NCBI GenBank assembly: GCA_945643635.1
Contig: CALZFC010000075.1
Location: 236,001 to 300,000 of the forward strand
Reading direction: 5' to 3'
DNA length: 64,000 nucleotides
Source: Allodiplogaster sudhausi
Taxonomy: Eukaryota > Nematoda > Chromadorea > Rhabditida > Diplogasteridae
The notes under the pieces were generated by a model, which searched no databases, was not told the DNA's origin, and saw nothing but the letters and a program-made list of their open reading frames with translations. The position numbers and the translations under genes are program-made. Positions 23,796 through 33,621 of the stretch are shown piece after piece. Numbering within the stretch: position 1 is the stretch's first letter; each line of letters starts with the position of its first letter.

Positions 23796-24199
23796 CTCTA
23801 CTTATATTCGGCCTCGGAGTGGAAGAAAGATAGACGGACGTTTATATTAGTGCGAAGAAAGACTCTCTTCTGATCCCACGGAAAGCTGAGGAAGCAAGGG
23901 TTTCAATGCCTTTATTGAAAAAGTCGATTATGCAAATTCGTACTATGCAAATTCTGTCACTTTGGAAATTTGAAAATGTTAATCATCAATTCTCGATTTG
24001 GACTGTCGATCTGGGCAGTTGCGATCAAAATCCGCCAACTTATGCTTACGTATTCCCTTGTAAGGATTGAGGTTCCAAGAGTGCGACGGATGGAGAATAA
24101 GGGGAAAATGAAAAGTAAAAACAATACGAGTTCAGCTCGGTTGAAACGTTCTTGTCACTGGAACACCAAAAGAAAACAATGAAGCAAGAATTGAATATT

Positions 24200-24459
24200 A
24201 CGAACATTCACTTTTGTGCGAGGGGAGGTACCAACTCTCACTCGAGCGATGCTCGGAAGGAGTGCCCATTATAAAGGGGCCGACTGCTACCGAGCTGGCG
24301 GTGGCTGCCCCAGATGGCGCCCGTTGCATTCCAGCCGGAGGTGTTATTGCATTTACTCCACCATTGAAAACTGAAGTGGTGAGAGGTGATACGATGTTGA
24401 TATGGATCGTTGTCAGCGTGAAGTCGATAGTGTCGTGGTATGGTATAAAGATATATCAT
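24200..24459 (-). other. Possible coding exon of unknown minus-strand protein
   Basis: One minus frame reads HDTIDFTLTTIHINIVSPLT, then GVNAITPPAGMQRAPSGAAT, ending SWYLPSHKSECS and a stop near 24200. Composition looks coding (Pro/Ser/Gly-rich, no low-complexity DNA), but no splice acceptor could be placed upstream and the family is not recognised. It could be the last exon of the minus-strand gene whose exons lie at 32.8-33.4 kb, with the LINE inside the intron; that link is speculative. Confidence 0.25.
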
Positions 24460-25165
24460 TAGAATAATGTATGGAAAGTAAGTATGATTTTAATATTGTG
24501 GTATGCATATGTTTGAAGTTAATACATATGTATGTATGTATGTTCACTTGCGTTATATCCAAATATCTTTCGTAGAATAGATTTTATAATTTCATGTGTA
24601 TGTGAGTATGTGAGTATGTAAGTCTCGAGAGAATGATGAATAATTTTATCAATGACAGTAATTATATATCCCAATTTCCCAATGATGAGAAAAAATATAT
24701 GTAGTATATTCCAGGAAAAGAACAAAATCGAATTGAATAAGTAGAATTATGTAGAATGTATATTTATTTATTTATTTATTTATTCGTACATCAGTATATA
24801 GATGTGACAACATTAAGATTAATAATACCACGTATGTGCAGGTGCAGACTAGGGACATAGTAGGAAGGGGAAGAGGGAAGGGAAAGCTGAAGCCTCCACA
24901 CCTCTCGGCGTGCGACGGATGATATTCGGGGTGAGCGACTTCCCGAGGGTGGGCCAGACCCTTCAGCACGAGAGCAGAGTGCTGCCGCCACACGCCGAAA
25001 GGGCGGAGGGCAGCCAGGGACACTTGGGACGAAGGGATAGAATATATGCATTTAGCATATAAAAGAATTACAAAATATAATAGTATATAATAAAATGTAT
25101 GCATGGTACAGTGGGGTATGCATTAAAAGAAAAGATATAAACTCTGCCCTGCTGTATAATAATAA

Positions 25166-25502
25166 TTAAAGATTTGACTGATCAATGCGTAGAAGGTCAA
25201 GAAGCGGTAAATTCTCTATGCAATTCTTAAAAGAAGCTAGATTCTGTGACTGAACAGCTGATGCTGGAAGAGACATATACCAGCTAGGCACACGAAGAGC
25301 AAAACTATGACATCTTACGAGAAGTTTCCAGCGAGGAATATGAAAATTATGGACCGATAAGCGGCCATTGGAAGCTTTGAAAGTGATAAAATTACTAATT
25401 TTTACATCAACTAGCTGGTGCAACATCTTATAGAAAAATACCAGATCAATACGGATGCGTCTAAGCAAGAGAGTAGCTAGAGAGAAATGAGTTAGACGTA
25501 TA
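25166..25502 (-). pseudogene. LINE ORF2, C-terminal part beyond the insertion
   Basis: The frame resumes as RLTHFSLATLLLRRIRIDLV, then FFYKMLHQLVDVKISNFITF, and ends near SLPASAVQSQNLASFKNCIE with a stop at 25166. This is the standard post-polymerase tail of CR1/jockey LINE ORF2 proteins. Joined to the frame ending at 29649, with one TA removed, it continues without a shift (LPSYNI then RLTHFS). It is the same gene as the RT block at 29.6-31.2 kb. Confidence 0.8.
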
Positions 25503-25909
25503 CACACAGAAAACAATTTTGTAGTTTTGGCCGCGAGCCGAAAAACGCCAAGGACATTTTGTAGTTTTGGCGTTTTCGACCTCCCAAAACTACAAAATGG
25601 GGTATCGCGGACATTTTGTAGTTTTGCGCACCATGACATGCAGCGTGTTTCCTCGTAAACAAAAGCATCTTTCAATATATTTACCTCAATATCTTTTGCG
25701 TTGTTGGTTTCTTTGGGTTTCTTTTCATTTCCCTCTCTCTATCTCTCTCTCTCTTTCTCTCTATCTATCTCTCTCTTTATTCTAACAGCTGCGAAACGGT
25801 AGAAAAGATCGATTTGCAGTTTAATATAATGAAAAATAAGCAAAACATGAGAAAGAGAGACACGGAGGGGGACAGAGAGAGACATAGAGACAACACAGAC
25901 ATAGAGAGG

Positions 25910-25913
<4 letters not shown>

Positions 25914-25952
<39 letters not shown>

Positions 25953-25978
25953 AGAGAGAGAAAGATAGAGTGAGACAA
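25914..25978. repeat. GA-rich microsatellite
   Basis: (GA)n tract within the 4.1-kb element. The preceding CT tract at about 25735-25777 is its inverted counterpart, so the two could pair. Confidence 0.85.
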
Positions 25979-26097
25979 AGTGTTATCGAACTTTGAAAAG
26001 TTACCATTGTTCCGTTTTTTAACCAGTCCGTTCAATCAAAATTTCGAACTCTAGTTCAGCGGTTCAGAAATGTGGTCAGACATACAACTTTCGAACA

Positions 26098-27522
26098 ATG
26101 TTTTCTATTGTAATAGGTTGCTGTTTGCATTTGCTTTTTATGTTCATATCAATGTTTCTTTTGGATATTTTATTTTTGAGAAGGGAACATTCGCATTTAG
26201 GCAGTTTGCCGTCGATGTCGTACCGAGGGAAGCAAGCAGATGAGCAGAGCAAGACTACGTCGGGCACACTTGTTCAAGACGGCCACCGAGCTGTTCTTTG
26301 GTTGGTGTTTTTAAGCTTTAGTTTCCATTACTTTTCATTGTCTTATAAGATCTTCTTGTTGAAGAAGGTCGGTAATATTTTTTTCAAGAGTAATTGAATA
26401 GTACCCTTGCTTTGCTTTAATATTGTTATTTCTTCCAAAAATTAAGGTTTTCTAAGATTCATATGCTATACAATTAAATCTATATGCCATCCCATACAAT
26501 AATCATCTTTATCTCTGCGACCCGAGGGCATTTTTTCTTCTAATTTTTTTCTCTAACTGTGAACTCATGATTTCCTTATTGGAAGGCTTATAATAAGCGT
26601 GAATATTGTATCATGATTTCCTTCTTGGAAGGCTTATAATAAGCGTGAATATTGTCCAGGTGACGAGTGTGAGGAGGTCGGGCCGGATAGTACGTCTGGC
26701 ATTTCTGGAAAGAGGCTGAGCGCTGCGAAGGCGCGGAAGCCTGTCGATGACCATGCGAGGTTATTCCAGCAGCCCGTAATAGAACCACCTTTTACTTTAG
26801 GGTTGGGCAATAAACGAGTTCTTTTTTTGAATTATAAACCTTAAATACAAAGATTGCAATATCGTGAAAGACCGAGAGAGAAGAGTGTTGATTCAGCTCG
26901 TCAACGAAGCAGCTAACAGACGCGCAGAAGCAATCGGTTGACTACGTCTTCCGCGAGTTGATTGGCTTGGATGCCTTGGAGGAGCCCTCGACACAGCCGT
27001 CGACGGCGAGTGCTTCAGCCGACGTCAATAAAGACAAAAAGTTTGTTAATTCATGTAACAATACCCTTTTTGCTAGTGCTTTTAACCTTTCTTAGCATAG
27101 AAGGAATCTTTTGAAGGAATGAACTTTTTGCTTACTTTTCTTGTAATGAATCTTAAATGAAGTTTGAATCACGAAGACTTCTCTTGCTTGATAGGCTGGT
27201 TACTGTATTTTTTCACTCAAGATACAGTAACCTGCCTATGCTTTTGAGTGCAAGAGTTATTCTTCATCTTTTGTTAGTTTTGCTTACTGTAGTTACAGTA
27301 TACAGAAAAATCATTTATCTTTAAAAAGTTGCGAATTTTAAGGTTCCAATCGCATATGCAGACAATCGCCGTGGTGAAGATGAGCAGTGGAGTGATGACG
27401 AGGAATCGATAGGAGGAAATATCGTTGGAAGAAATACCGTTGAAGAAGAAAACCATTCTTCCGTTACCGTAAACCGTAACTCACCGCCGTATGACATCGA
27501 GGATTTCTCCGACTTGGTCTGA
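26098..27522 (+). CDS. Unrecognised membrane protein with acidic, PPxY-bearing tail, 4 exons
   Basis: Exons 26098-26371, 26660-26742, 26928-27023 and 27343-27522 join in phase to about 210 residues. The N-terminus MFSIVIGCCLHLLFMFISMF LLDILFL is one hydrophobic segment. A polar stretch SMSYRGKQADEQSKTTSG leads to a second hydrophobic segment, AVLWLVFLSFSFHYFSLSYK. The rest is cytoplasm-like: DECEEVGPDST, VDYVFRELIGLDALEEPSTQ, then a very acidic exon with GEDEQWSDDEES and the terminal NSPPYDIEDFSDLV. PPxY motifs commonly bind WW domains of HECT ubiquitin ligases; that role here is inference. The start is the first Met of exon 1, and upstream exons are possible. The family is not recognised and resembles no transposase known to me. 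It lies wholly inside the 4.1-kb TA-flanked element. Confidence 0.55.
26563..26659. repeat. 47-bp direct duplication at a splice acceptor
   Basis: TCATGATTTCCTTATTGGAA..GCGTGAATATTGTA is followed directly by a second copy that differs by one base (CTTCTTGG) and ends TTGTCCAG, the acceptor of exon 26660. The first copy lacks the CCAG, so only the second is a working 3' splice site. Confidence 0.8.
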
Positions 27523-28009
27523 GCTCCACTCTCTTTCTACCTAATTAGGATATTTTATCTTTTTCCTGACTTCGTTCGATATATTGCTTCTTTCCCAAAC
27601 ATTTTGAGATTTTTTCTATCAGGTCCCTCGCTTTTTTGGTTTACTTGTGTCCAAAAAGTAACTTTAATATATTCCTTTGCCTGAGAAAGTATTCAGAGAT
27701 ATAAAAATTGGATTACTTGAAATTTTGTGAAGCTCTAATATTTTACCTATCGTTTACTGTAAATGTGCTCTGGTCAATATCCCTTTCTAGCATTATTAAC
27801 CTTGAGAATCGAACCGGTTTCTGTATGTTGTGGTTATTGGGACATATTATCTTATTTGAAGTATCTTGTGAATATAATCGTTGTTTTTTCGCTTGTAGAA
27901 GTAACTTGTACATTGAATTCAGTCTCCTGATTGTAGGAATTTATTATGTTATTTGAAGAATTTGCTTGCTCCAAATGTTGTTAGAATTGTTTTGACTGTT
28001 ATTTGAGAT

Positions 28010-28110
28010 GCGTTTGATAATGAAGCGTTGAGGGTTGTTCTTACACTTACAAGTTTGCGCGCAAGAGCGAGGAACACGGCCAACTTCTGACCTTCACTTA
28101 TAAAGAGAAG
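28010..28110. repeat. Dispersed repeat, copy 2 (diverged)
   Basis: GCGCAAGAGCGAGGAAC then ACGGCCAACTTCTGACCTTC and TTATAAAGAGAAGG matches the block at 28320-28480 and, inverted, 13400-13545. A GA microsatellite follows, as at the other copies. Confidence 0.6.
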
Positions 28111-28319
28111 GAGAGAGAGAATAGAGAGAGAGAAAGAGAGAGAGAGAAGGAGAGAGGGAGCGAAACACCGAGAGACAGAGAGAGAGAGACCATATTGATT
28201 GATAATTGAGCGCAGAAACGACTGTTTCATAGATTTGTGAGTATGTGTGTTTCTTTTGCAGGGAACTCTATAAAGAGACCTAAAGGTCACTCTCTCTCTA
28301 TGTCATTAGATTCTACATA

Positions 28320-28480
28320 GAAAGGCGGTTCTAATGAGGTACAGAGAGATGCGGATAAGTAACGTTGAGCGGTTTGATTACACGCACAAAAGCTAGGGAT
28401 CCAACTTTTGCTACACGGCCAACTCCTGACATCACGAACAGCGTTCACTTATCAAGAGAAAGATAGTTCTTTCTGTCTTT
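28320..28480. repeat. Dispersed repeat, copy 3
   Basis: AGAGATGCGGATAAGTAACG, GTTGAGCGGTTTGATTACAC and ACGGCCAACTCCTGACATCA correspond to the complement of 13400-13545. A CTTT/CTGT microsatellite follows directly. Confidence 0.75.
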
Positions 28481-28495
28481 CTTTCATTCTTTCTT

Positions 28496-28530
<35 letters not shown>

Positions 28531-28752
28531 TTCTCTGTATATCTGTCTTTCTGCTTGTCTGTCTTTCTGTCTGTCTTTCTGTCTGTCTTTCTGTCTGTCT
28601 TTCTGTCTGTCTTTCTGTCTGTCTTTCTGTCTGTCTGTGTCTGTCTGTCTGTCTCTCTCTCTATCTCTCTCTCTCGCATTGCATGCGATCGATCGCATGC
28701 GACCGCACTTGAAAGGCTGCATCCATCTTTCTTTCTTTCTCTCGCCTTCTTC

Positions 28753-28785
<33 letters not shown>

Positions 28786-28870
28786 CTTCTGTCCTTTCTC
28801 TGTCTGTCTGTCTTTCTGCCTGTCTGTCTGTCTGTCTGTGTCTGTCTCTCTCTCTCTCTCTCTCTATCCG
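28481..28870. repeat. Compound CT / CTTT / CTGT microsatellite with central palindrome
   Basis: Two CT-rich blocks each grade into (CTGTCTTT)n and (CTGT)n and are separated by non-repetitive sequence at 28673-28730. That spacer contains the perfect 20-bp palindrome GCATGCGATCGATCGCATGC at 28681-28700. Long open frames in all phases here are artefacts of the repeat. Confidence 0.9.
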
Positions 28871-29063
28871 CAGCGAGCAAGATAAGGGGTGGGGGGGGGT
28901 GCATGTATACTCACAATGTATGTACAGACAAACAACTCAAAAACAAAACTTGAGAGATGAGAGAGAGACATGAGACAGGAATGAAGCAAATCGCTGCGCA
29001 TATGTCTCATTCCCCCCCCCCCTCCCTATCACTAGGTTATCCAATGCAGAAAGCTGCATGGGT

Positions 29064-29146
29064 GGGTTGGTGGCCTGGTGGTTAACGTGGGAAAATTGCG
29101 CGTGGGGGGTGGTGGTTCGGGTCCGGTCGGGAACAAAATGTCTCTC
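29064..29146 (+). repeat. tRNA-like SINE candidate with CT tail
   Basis: GGTGGCCTGGTGGTTAACG resembles a pol III A-box region, and GTGGTTCGGGTCCGG about 35 bp later fits the B-box GGTTCGANNCC with one change. A (CT)n tail follows directly. No full cloverleaf could be drawn. A tRNA-derived SINE is the simplest guess. Confidence 0.35.
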
Positions 29147-29646
29147 TCTCTCTCTCTATCTACTTCCAGGTACCAGCAACGGCGACGACTCCACCATCAT
29201 CACTACAGTCACAGGTTAGCTAAATTATCGCTTTTTGCGATCTTTAATGACATTTTATTCTATTTAGGTAGACAGAGAGAGAAATAAGAAGAAAAAGATA
29301 TAAACAATTTCAGAAACTCTGGAATGCCGTATAAAAGTAATTTTAAAGGGGCTTTAAAATGCAAGTACAGTGGGGAAAAAGGTATTGTTGGGTAGAGAAA
29401 AGCTGAGAGAAAAAAGATATATAGAGAGATAGGCAGTTTTATCAAGAGGGAAAGAGAAAAAAACAAAACAGAGCGAAAAACAGCAGCTGAATGGGGCGCT
29501 TCCGGCCCAACTCGCTCATTTTACAAAATGTACCTCGGAGGGTACAGAATGCCCGCGCCGTTTTCACAAAATATTCTGCGTGTTAGAATTCTCATAATAT
29601 ATTTGTACCTCATTTTGTTAAATACAACCAAATTATTTTCTGTGTG

Positions 29647-31222
29647 TATTATAGCTAGGAAGGTCAGAGAAAGAGATTGGTGCCGAAGCAGTAGAGCATC
29701 TAATATATAGTAAACGTGTAAAAACATGGTGAATATTTTCTAGCTTATGAATAAGCATTTTTCTATAAGGAGACCAAACGACAGAAGAGAATTCTAGAAT
29801 CGGAAGAATATATGCAGTATAACATCTAATATAAATAGTGGAACTTTTTGACTTCAGAGATCGAAATAGTGCATAAACGAGACCAAGAGCACGTCGGCAG
29901 ATAGACTCAATGTGAGCAGAGAAAGAGAGATCAGAATCGACAAGAATACCTAGGTCCCTTACTGGGAGAGGAGAGACTGGAAAATTAGACTGATGAGAGA
30001 GAAGGTAAGAAAGCTTGGGATTTCTTTTGCCTATATGAAGTACGCTGCACTTTTGGTGGATGGTTAACTGCATGTTTTCGCAGTATTTAGATAATAGTCG
30101 AGAGGCTTGCGAAAGTTGAAAGTGTGCTGGGTCAGGAGTTTTTGGATCAAAATATGTATAAATTTTGAGATCGTCAGCAAAAAGAGAGCATTTGACTAAG
30201 GGGAGAGGTGCCAAAAGTTGAGGGAGATCGGAAATGAACCATATAAAAAGTAAAGGAGATAAAACACAACCTTGAGGCACTCCACTGAAGGAGGATTTGG
30301 AGTGTGAGAGTGAATAATTCACTCGCACCTTGAAAGACCTGTCAGCAAGAAATGAGGCAAACCATTTAAGCAAGTTACCACCAATACCAAGGCATTCAAG
30401 CTTATACAGCAGTTTGTTATGCGAAACAACGTCAAATGCTTTAGCAAAATCTACATAAAGAATATCAGAACACATGCCTTTATCTATAGCATTAATCCAA
30501 TCATTTGTAGAATTTAACAAATTAGTTTCTACTGAGCGGCGAGAGCAAAACCCATGTTGTTGAGAAGGAATAATGCAATGTAGATCAGACCACCAAACTA
30601 ATTTTGGACGAATACAGCGTTCTAGCACTTTAATTGGAGCGGCAGATAAGGAAATTGGGCGAAAATGAGAGACGCTAGTTGGGGTTGAAATTTTATTCAG
30701 AGGAATAACGGTACTCTGTTTCCAGAGCTTAGGAACTTCACCAAGCGAAAGAGAGAGGTTGAAAATGTAACTAAGTGGCTCAGCTAGAACGGATGCACAC
30801 TCGCGATACACAATCTGCGGAATATTTTCAGCATTAAGAGATACAGAACGTTTGAGACGTTTGAGGTGTTTGTAAACAGTTTGGGGCATAATAATAATAT
30901 CACAGAGATAATGAGAGACTGGTGGAGGCTGTAACAGGTTAGGAAGCTGGCCATTATCCGTAACAAATACCGAGGAAAAATAGTCAGCTAGAGCATCAGC
31001 TTTATTTCGGTCGCCTATACATTGAATACCAGAGGAGTCTACAAGAGAGCCGATTGTGGGAAGGCGCTTTAGGCGTGAGCCGACATATGCAAAGAGAGAC
31101 TTAGGAGATTGTAGAAGGCGCGCCTCGCGGTTTCGATTGAATTTATCTACTTCGGAATTGATCCTTCTACAAACACGATAGTATTCGCTACGAACAGGGA
31201 GACAATTCAGCTTAGAATAAAG
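29647..31222 (-). pseudogene. LINE ORF2: reverse transcriptase portion
   Basis: The frame runs from LNCLPVRSEYYRVCRRINSE through the palm motifs HFRPISLSAAPIKVLERCI, YVDFAKAFDVVSHNKLLYKL, SGVPQGCVLSPLLF and CSLFADDLKIY. The LFADD box is the catalytic Asp pair of non-LTR reverse transcriptases, which copy element RNA at a nicked target site. It is one frame off the endonuclease frame around 31207-31225 (a CTCTTTATT stretch), so ORF2 is broken once there. It is interrupted at 29647 by the TA-flanked element. Confidence 0.9.
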
Positions 31223-32076
31223 AGCGATTTATGTGATAATAGAGATTTAATATGTGGCGGGTATGAATCAAAAGGAATACGTCGAGAGCGCAGAGGCGTA
31301 CAGTTATACAGATGGGAAGAAAGTATAGCTAAAAATCGTTCGTGAAGATCGTCTATGGAAGTGAAATCATTGAGCACAGTGATCCATTCGACGGTGGAAA
31401 GGCAACTAGAAAGACGAGAAAAATCCGTATTGCGAAAATCATACATAGGTTCGGCTACGACAGGATGATAATCTAGAGAGAGGAAAAAGTTTACAATTGC
31501 ATGGTCAGAAGTGGAAAAGGGAGCAGAAACGGTGCAAGAAGAGACAGACCCTGGGGAGGCTAATACGATATCTAGATTCTTATCACCTCTTGTTGGGGAA
31601 CTAACATGTTGAGATAAATTAAGATCAGTTGCAAAATCAAGTAGGACTTTCGATTGGGTATTGGGGGCAACAGATGATGACCAATCTAAGTGAAGGTTGA
31701 TATCACCAACAAGAACAGATGCATGGAGAACTGACAAAAGGGTTTCAAGGCAATTAAACAAAGTGGTATTCTGAGAGGAGGTGGTCCCTGGTGGACGGTA
31801 TGCAACAACTAATCGAGTGCTTGAGACATTCAGAGGCGAGCTAAGATCAATAGCAAGTAAATCACAATTAGATTTAATAGTGAATTGGACAGGTCTGGCA
31901 TCAATGAAATGAGAGCAAAGAACTAGTACTCCACCACCTCGCTTGGCCATGCGATCGGAGCGGAAAACATTATATGGAAAATTAGCTACTATTTCTGAAT
32001 CGAGAATGTTGGGATTTAGCCAAGTTTCACAGATAGCAACTAAATCAGGCTTGTGGAGAGAGAGAAAGGCATGCAA
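31207..32076 (-). pseudogene. LINE ORF2: apurinic-endonuclease-like domain
   Basis: About 289 residues. LVAICETWLNPNILDSEIVA is the ETWL motif, FRSDRMAKRGGGVLVLCSHF is the SDR..GGGV motif, then come VAYRPPGTTSSQ, HASVLVGDINLHLDWSSS (GDIN..) and ending SAPFSTSDHAIVNFFL with the SDH catalytic motif. This domain nicks target DNA to prime reverse transcription. The frame ends at a stop where the RT frame takes over. Confidence 0.88.
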
Positions 32077-32138
32077 ATGATGAAGCTTCTTAACAAGAGA
32101 GCGTGCGTTGAAAAGAACAACAGAGACATTTCCGGCTC

Positions 32139-32633
32139 CTAGGGATGCTCGTTTCCCGTGGAGGGAGCGGCTTCAGGCGTAGGCAAGCCAGCGACAGGGG
32201 CAGAGGGTACAGCAGAGGGATTGAGTGCAGAAGGAATGGTATTCCTCTGTCTCCCTGGAATTTCACTCTTCACCCAAAGCTCATCCCTGTAAATGCACCA
32301 CTGCCGCTGTGGCTCCGTGCGGCGAAGGACGGCGAGTTGCTTGCGCATCTCACCGAACCGCACGCGCTCCTCCAATGTCATGCTCTTTCTGATGTACACT
32401 CCCTTCCATTGCTCACACTCTCGGAGCGCACGTGCTGCTTTGAGGCAGCGTAGCTGGTGGCCCCGTGTGGGCAGCACACACTTGATCAACCGGGGAGTAT
32501 TGTCATCGCGCTTCCCCATCCGAAAAACGGAAGTGGGTCGGCACTCGACTCCCAGTGTGTCAAGCAGTGCCCCCATTCGCACTTCATCATCGGCCACCTT
32601 GGCCTGGTGCGTGACCGATGTAGACTCTGGCAA
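32139..32633 (-). pseudogene. LINE ORF1-like RNA-binding protein, probably N-truncated
   Basis: A 164-residue frame with VECRPTSVFRMGKRDDNTPR, LIKCVLPTRGHQLRCLKAAR, then EQWKGVYIRKSMTLEERVRF and a Pro/Ala-rich end. The pattern R.G.....PRL.K..L......R.L..A + VYI..D.T..ER is seen in ORF1 proteins of CR1/jockey-type LINEs, which resemble an RRM nucleic-acid chaperone. The N-terminal part is missing or in another frame. It ends just upstream of the endonuclease frame. Confidence 0.7.
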
Positions 32634-32847
32634 GCCAGCAACAACAATCGATCGGGCGCGTGCGAGAGGGTCATCGCCTGGCTCAGAGGGACGAGCAGAG
32701 GACAGGGCAGGGAAAGCACGAGACTCTATATGGTGACAAATTGTGAAATAATGAATTGTATGGTGTGGTATTCGGCTTTAAAAAGTAATGATAAAGATAT
32801 TAGAGATAGAAAATTGTGAAGGTGATCGATGTGTAAATGGCTTACTG

Positions 32848-33361
32848 ATCGTGGATATATAAAGTGGTTGTCTTTCGGGGACTGTTCTGATGCATACGTC
32901 GATATTGCGTCTGCCCTCGGGCAATTCGATGATGCGATTGATGATGCGGGGCGTGGCGGTGCAGGGAATTCGTATCTAAGTTCGGCGATAGGTGGGTAGG
33001 ATGATGGGTCAGCTTTCGCCTCATTGGGCTAGAAATCTAGAATCTAGAATCTAAAAATCCAAAAATACAATTATCCAACTTTTAAGTTGGATACAGAAGT
33101 TGCGTTGTGGCCCAGGATTCGATAACGGTTATAACTATTCATTTTTTCCTTCTATCTAATAATATTACGAAATACCTGGCTATCTCCTTCGTAGTCTCTA
33201 CATTACATTCCGAAGGGCACCGAGAGAAGATTTAGGAACCTACATTTTTTTTTTATTGAATTTTGTATTTTTAAATTACGAAATACCTCTTCATCGCTCT
33301 CATATGCCTCCCTAATAGCGCGGAGCGGATCGTAGTGGTGTGTACGCAGATCGTAAGCAGC
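32848..33361 (-). CDS. Exons of an unrecognised minus-strand protein with Pro/Ser-rich tail
   Basis: Exon 33361-33287 encodes AAYDLRTHHYDPLRAIREAY ESDEE in clean phase with AAG acceptor and GAG/GTATTT donor. A second exon, 33030-32848, starts at a TTTCTAG acceptor and reads PNEAKADPSSYPPIAELRYE, then FPAPPRPASSIASSN and YASEQSPKDNHFIYPRS before a GTAAGC donor. A micro-exon (DYEGDSQ, donor at 33176) may join them, but its phase does not fit. The acidic and Pro-rich composition resembles a cytoplasmic tail. No family was recognised. The LINE lies directly downstream, so the gene may be interrupted or may continue beyond it. Confidence 0.4.
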
Positions 33362-33572
33362 CTTAATAAAACATGTTAAGAAGTGTATTGAGAAAATTTT
33401 TCATGCCTCCTGGAAATTGCAGTTGTCATTGAAAAAAGGTTCATGTCTTTGAAGAAGGATGTATGTACTACGTTCCGCGTACGTACCATGGGATTCACAA
33501 GATTTTTGAGGATGCACTGTATCAGTTGCTAACGATCTAAATAGCGCAGGAGGGTAGCAGGATGCTTGACTT

Positions 33573-33621
<49 letters not shown>

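Larger units (their letters stand above)
25503..29646. mobile_element. 4,144-bp TA-flanked element with CACACAGAAAA termini and a gene inside
   Basis: The left end CACACAGAAAACAATTTTGT and the complement of the right end CACACAGAAAATAATTTGGT form 17-20 bp imperfect terminal inverted repeats. TA dinucleotides flank both sides (25501-25502 and 29647-29648). The element splits the LINE reverse-transcriptase reading frame, and excision of element plus one TA restores that frame. Sub-terminal repeats ACATTTTGTAGTTTTGG occur several times at the left. Inside are a four-exon gene (26098-27522, plus), long CT/CTGT microsatellites, two copies of a dispersed repeat and a tRNA-like sequence. No transposase was recognised. 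TA targeting fits the Tc1/mariner/pogo groups, but the CACA terminus is not typical, so the family is open. Confidence 0.75.
24761..32740 (-). mobile_element. CR1/jockey-type LINE, interrupted by a 4.1-kb insertion
   Basis: On the minus strand the order is an ORF1-like frame (32633-32139), an endonuclease frame (32076-31207), the reverse transcriptase (about 31220-29647, resuming at 25502-25166), a 3' UTR of about 400 bp and a terminal (AAAT)n tract (24784-24761). Without the inserted element it is about 3.8 kb. The 5' end is uncertain (around 32.7 kb) and ORF1 is probably truncated. It lies in what may be an intron of the unrecognised minus-strand gene with exons at 32.8-33.4 kb. A 3'-end fragment of the same family is at 17.4 kb. 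Confidence 0.85.

Noticed and set aside
28408..28953. Long open frames of 96-181 codons on both strands rich in Ser/Leu/Val or Arg/Glu/Asp
   Set aside because: They are translations of CT, CTTT and CTGT microsatellites; all frames stay open because the repeat lacks stops.
33176..33239. 64-bp candidate exon with good acceptor and donor
   Set aside because: All three frames contain a stop; at most the last 22 bases (DYEGDSQ) could be a micro-exon.
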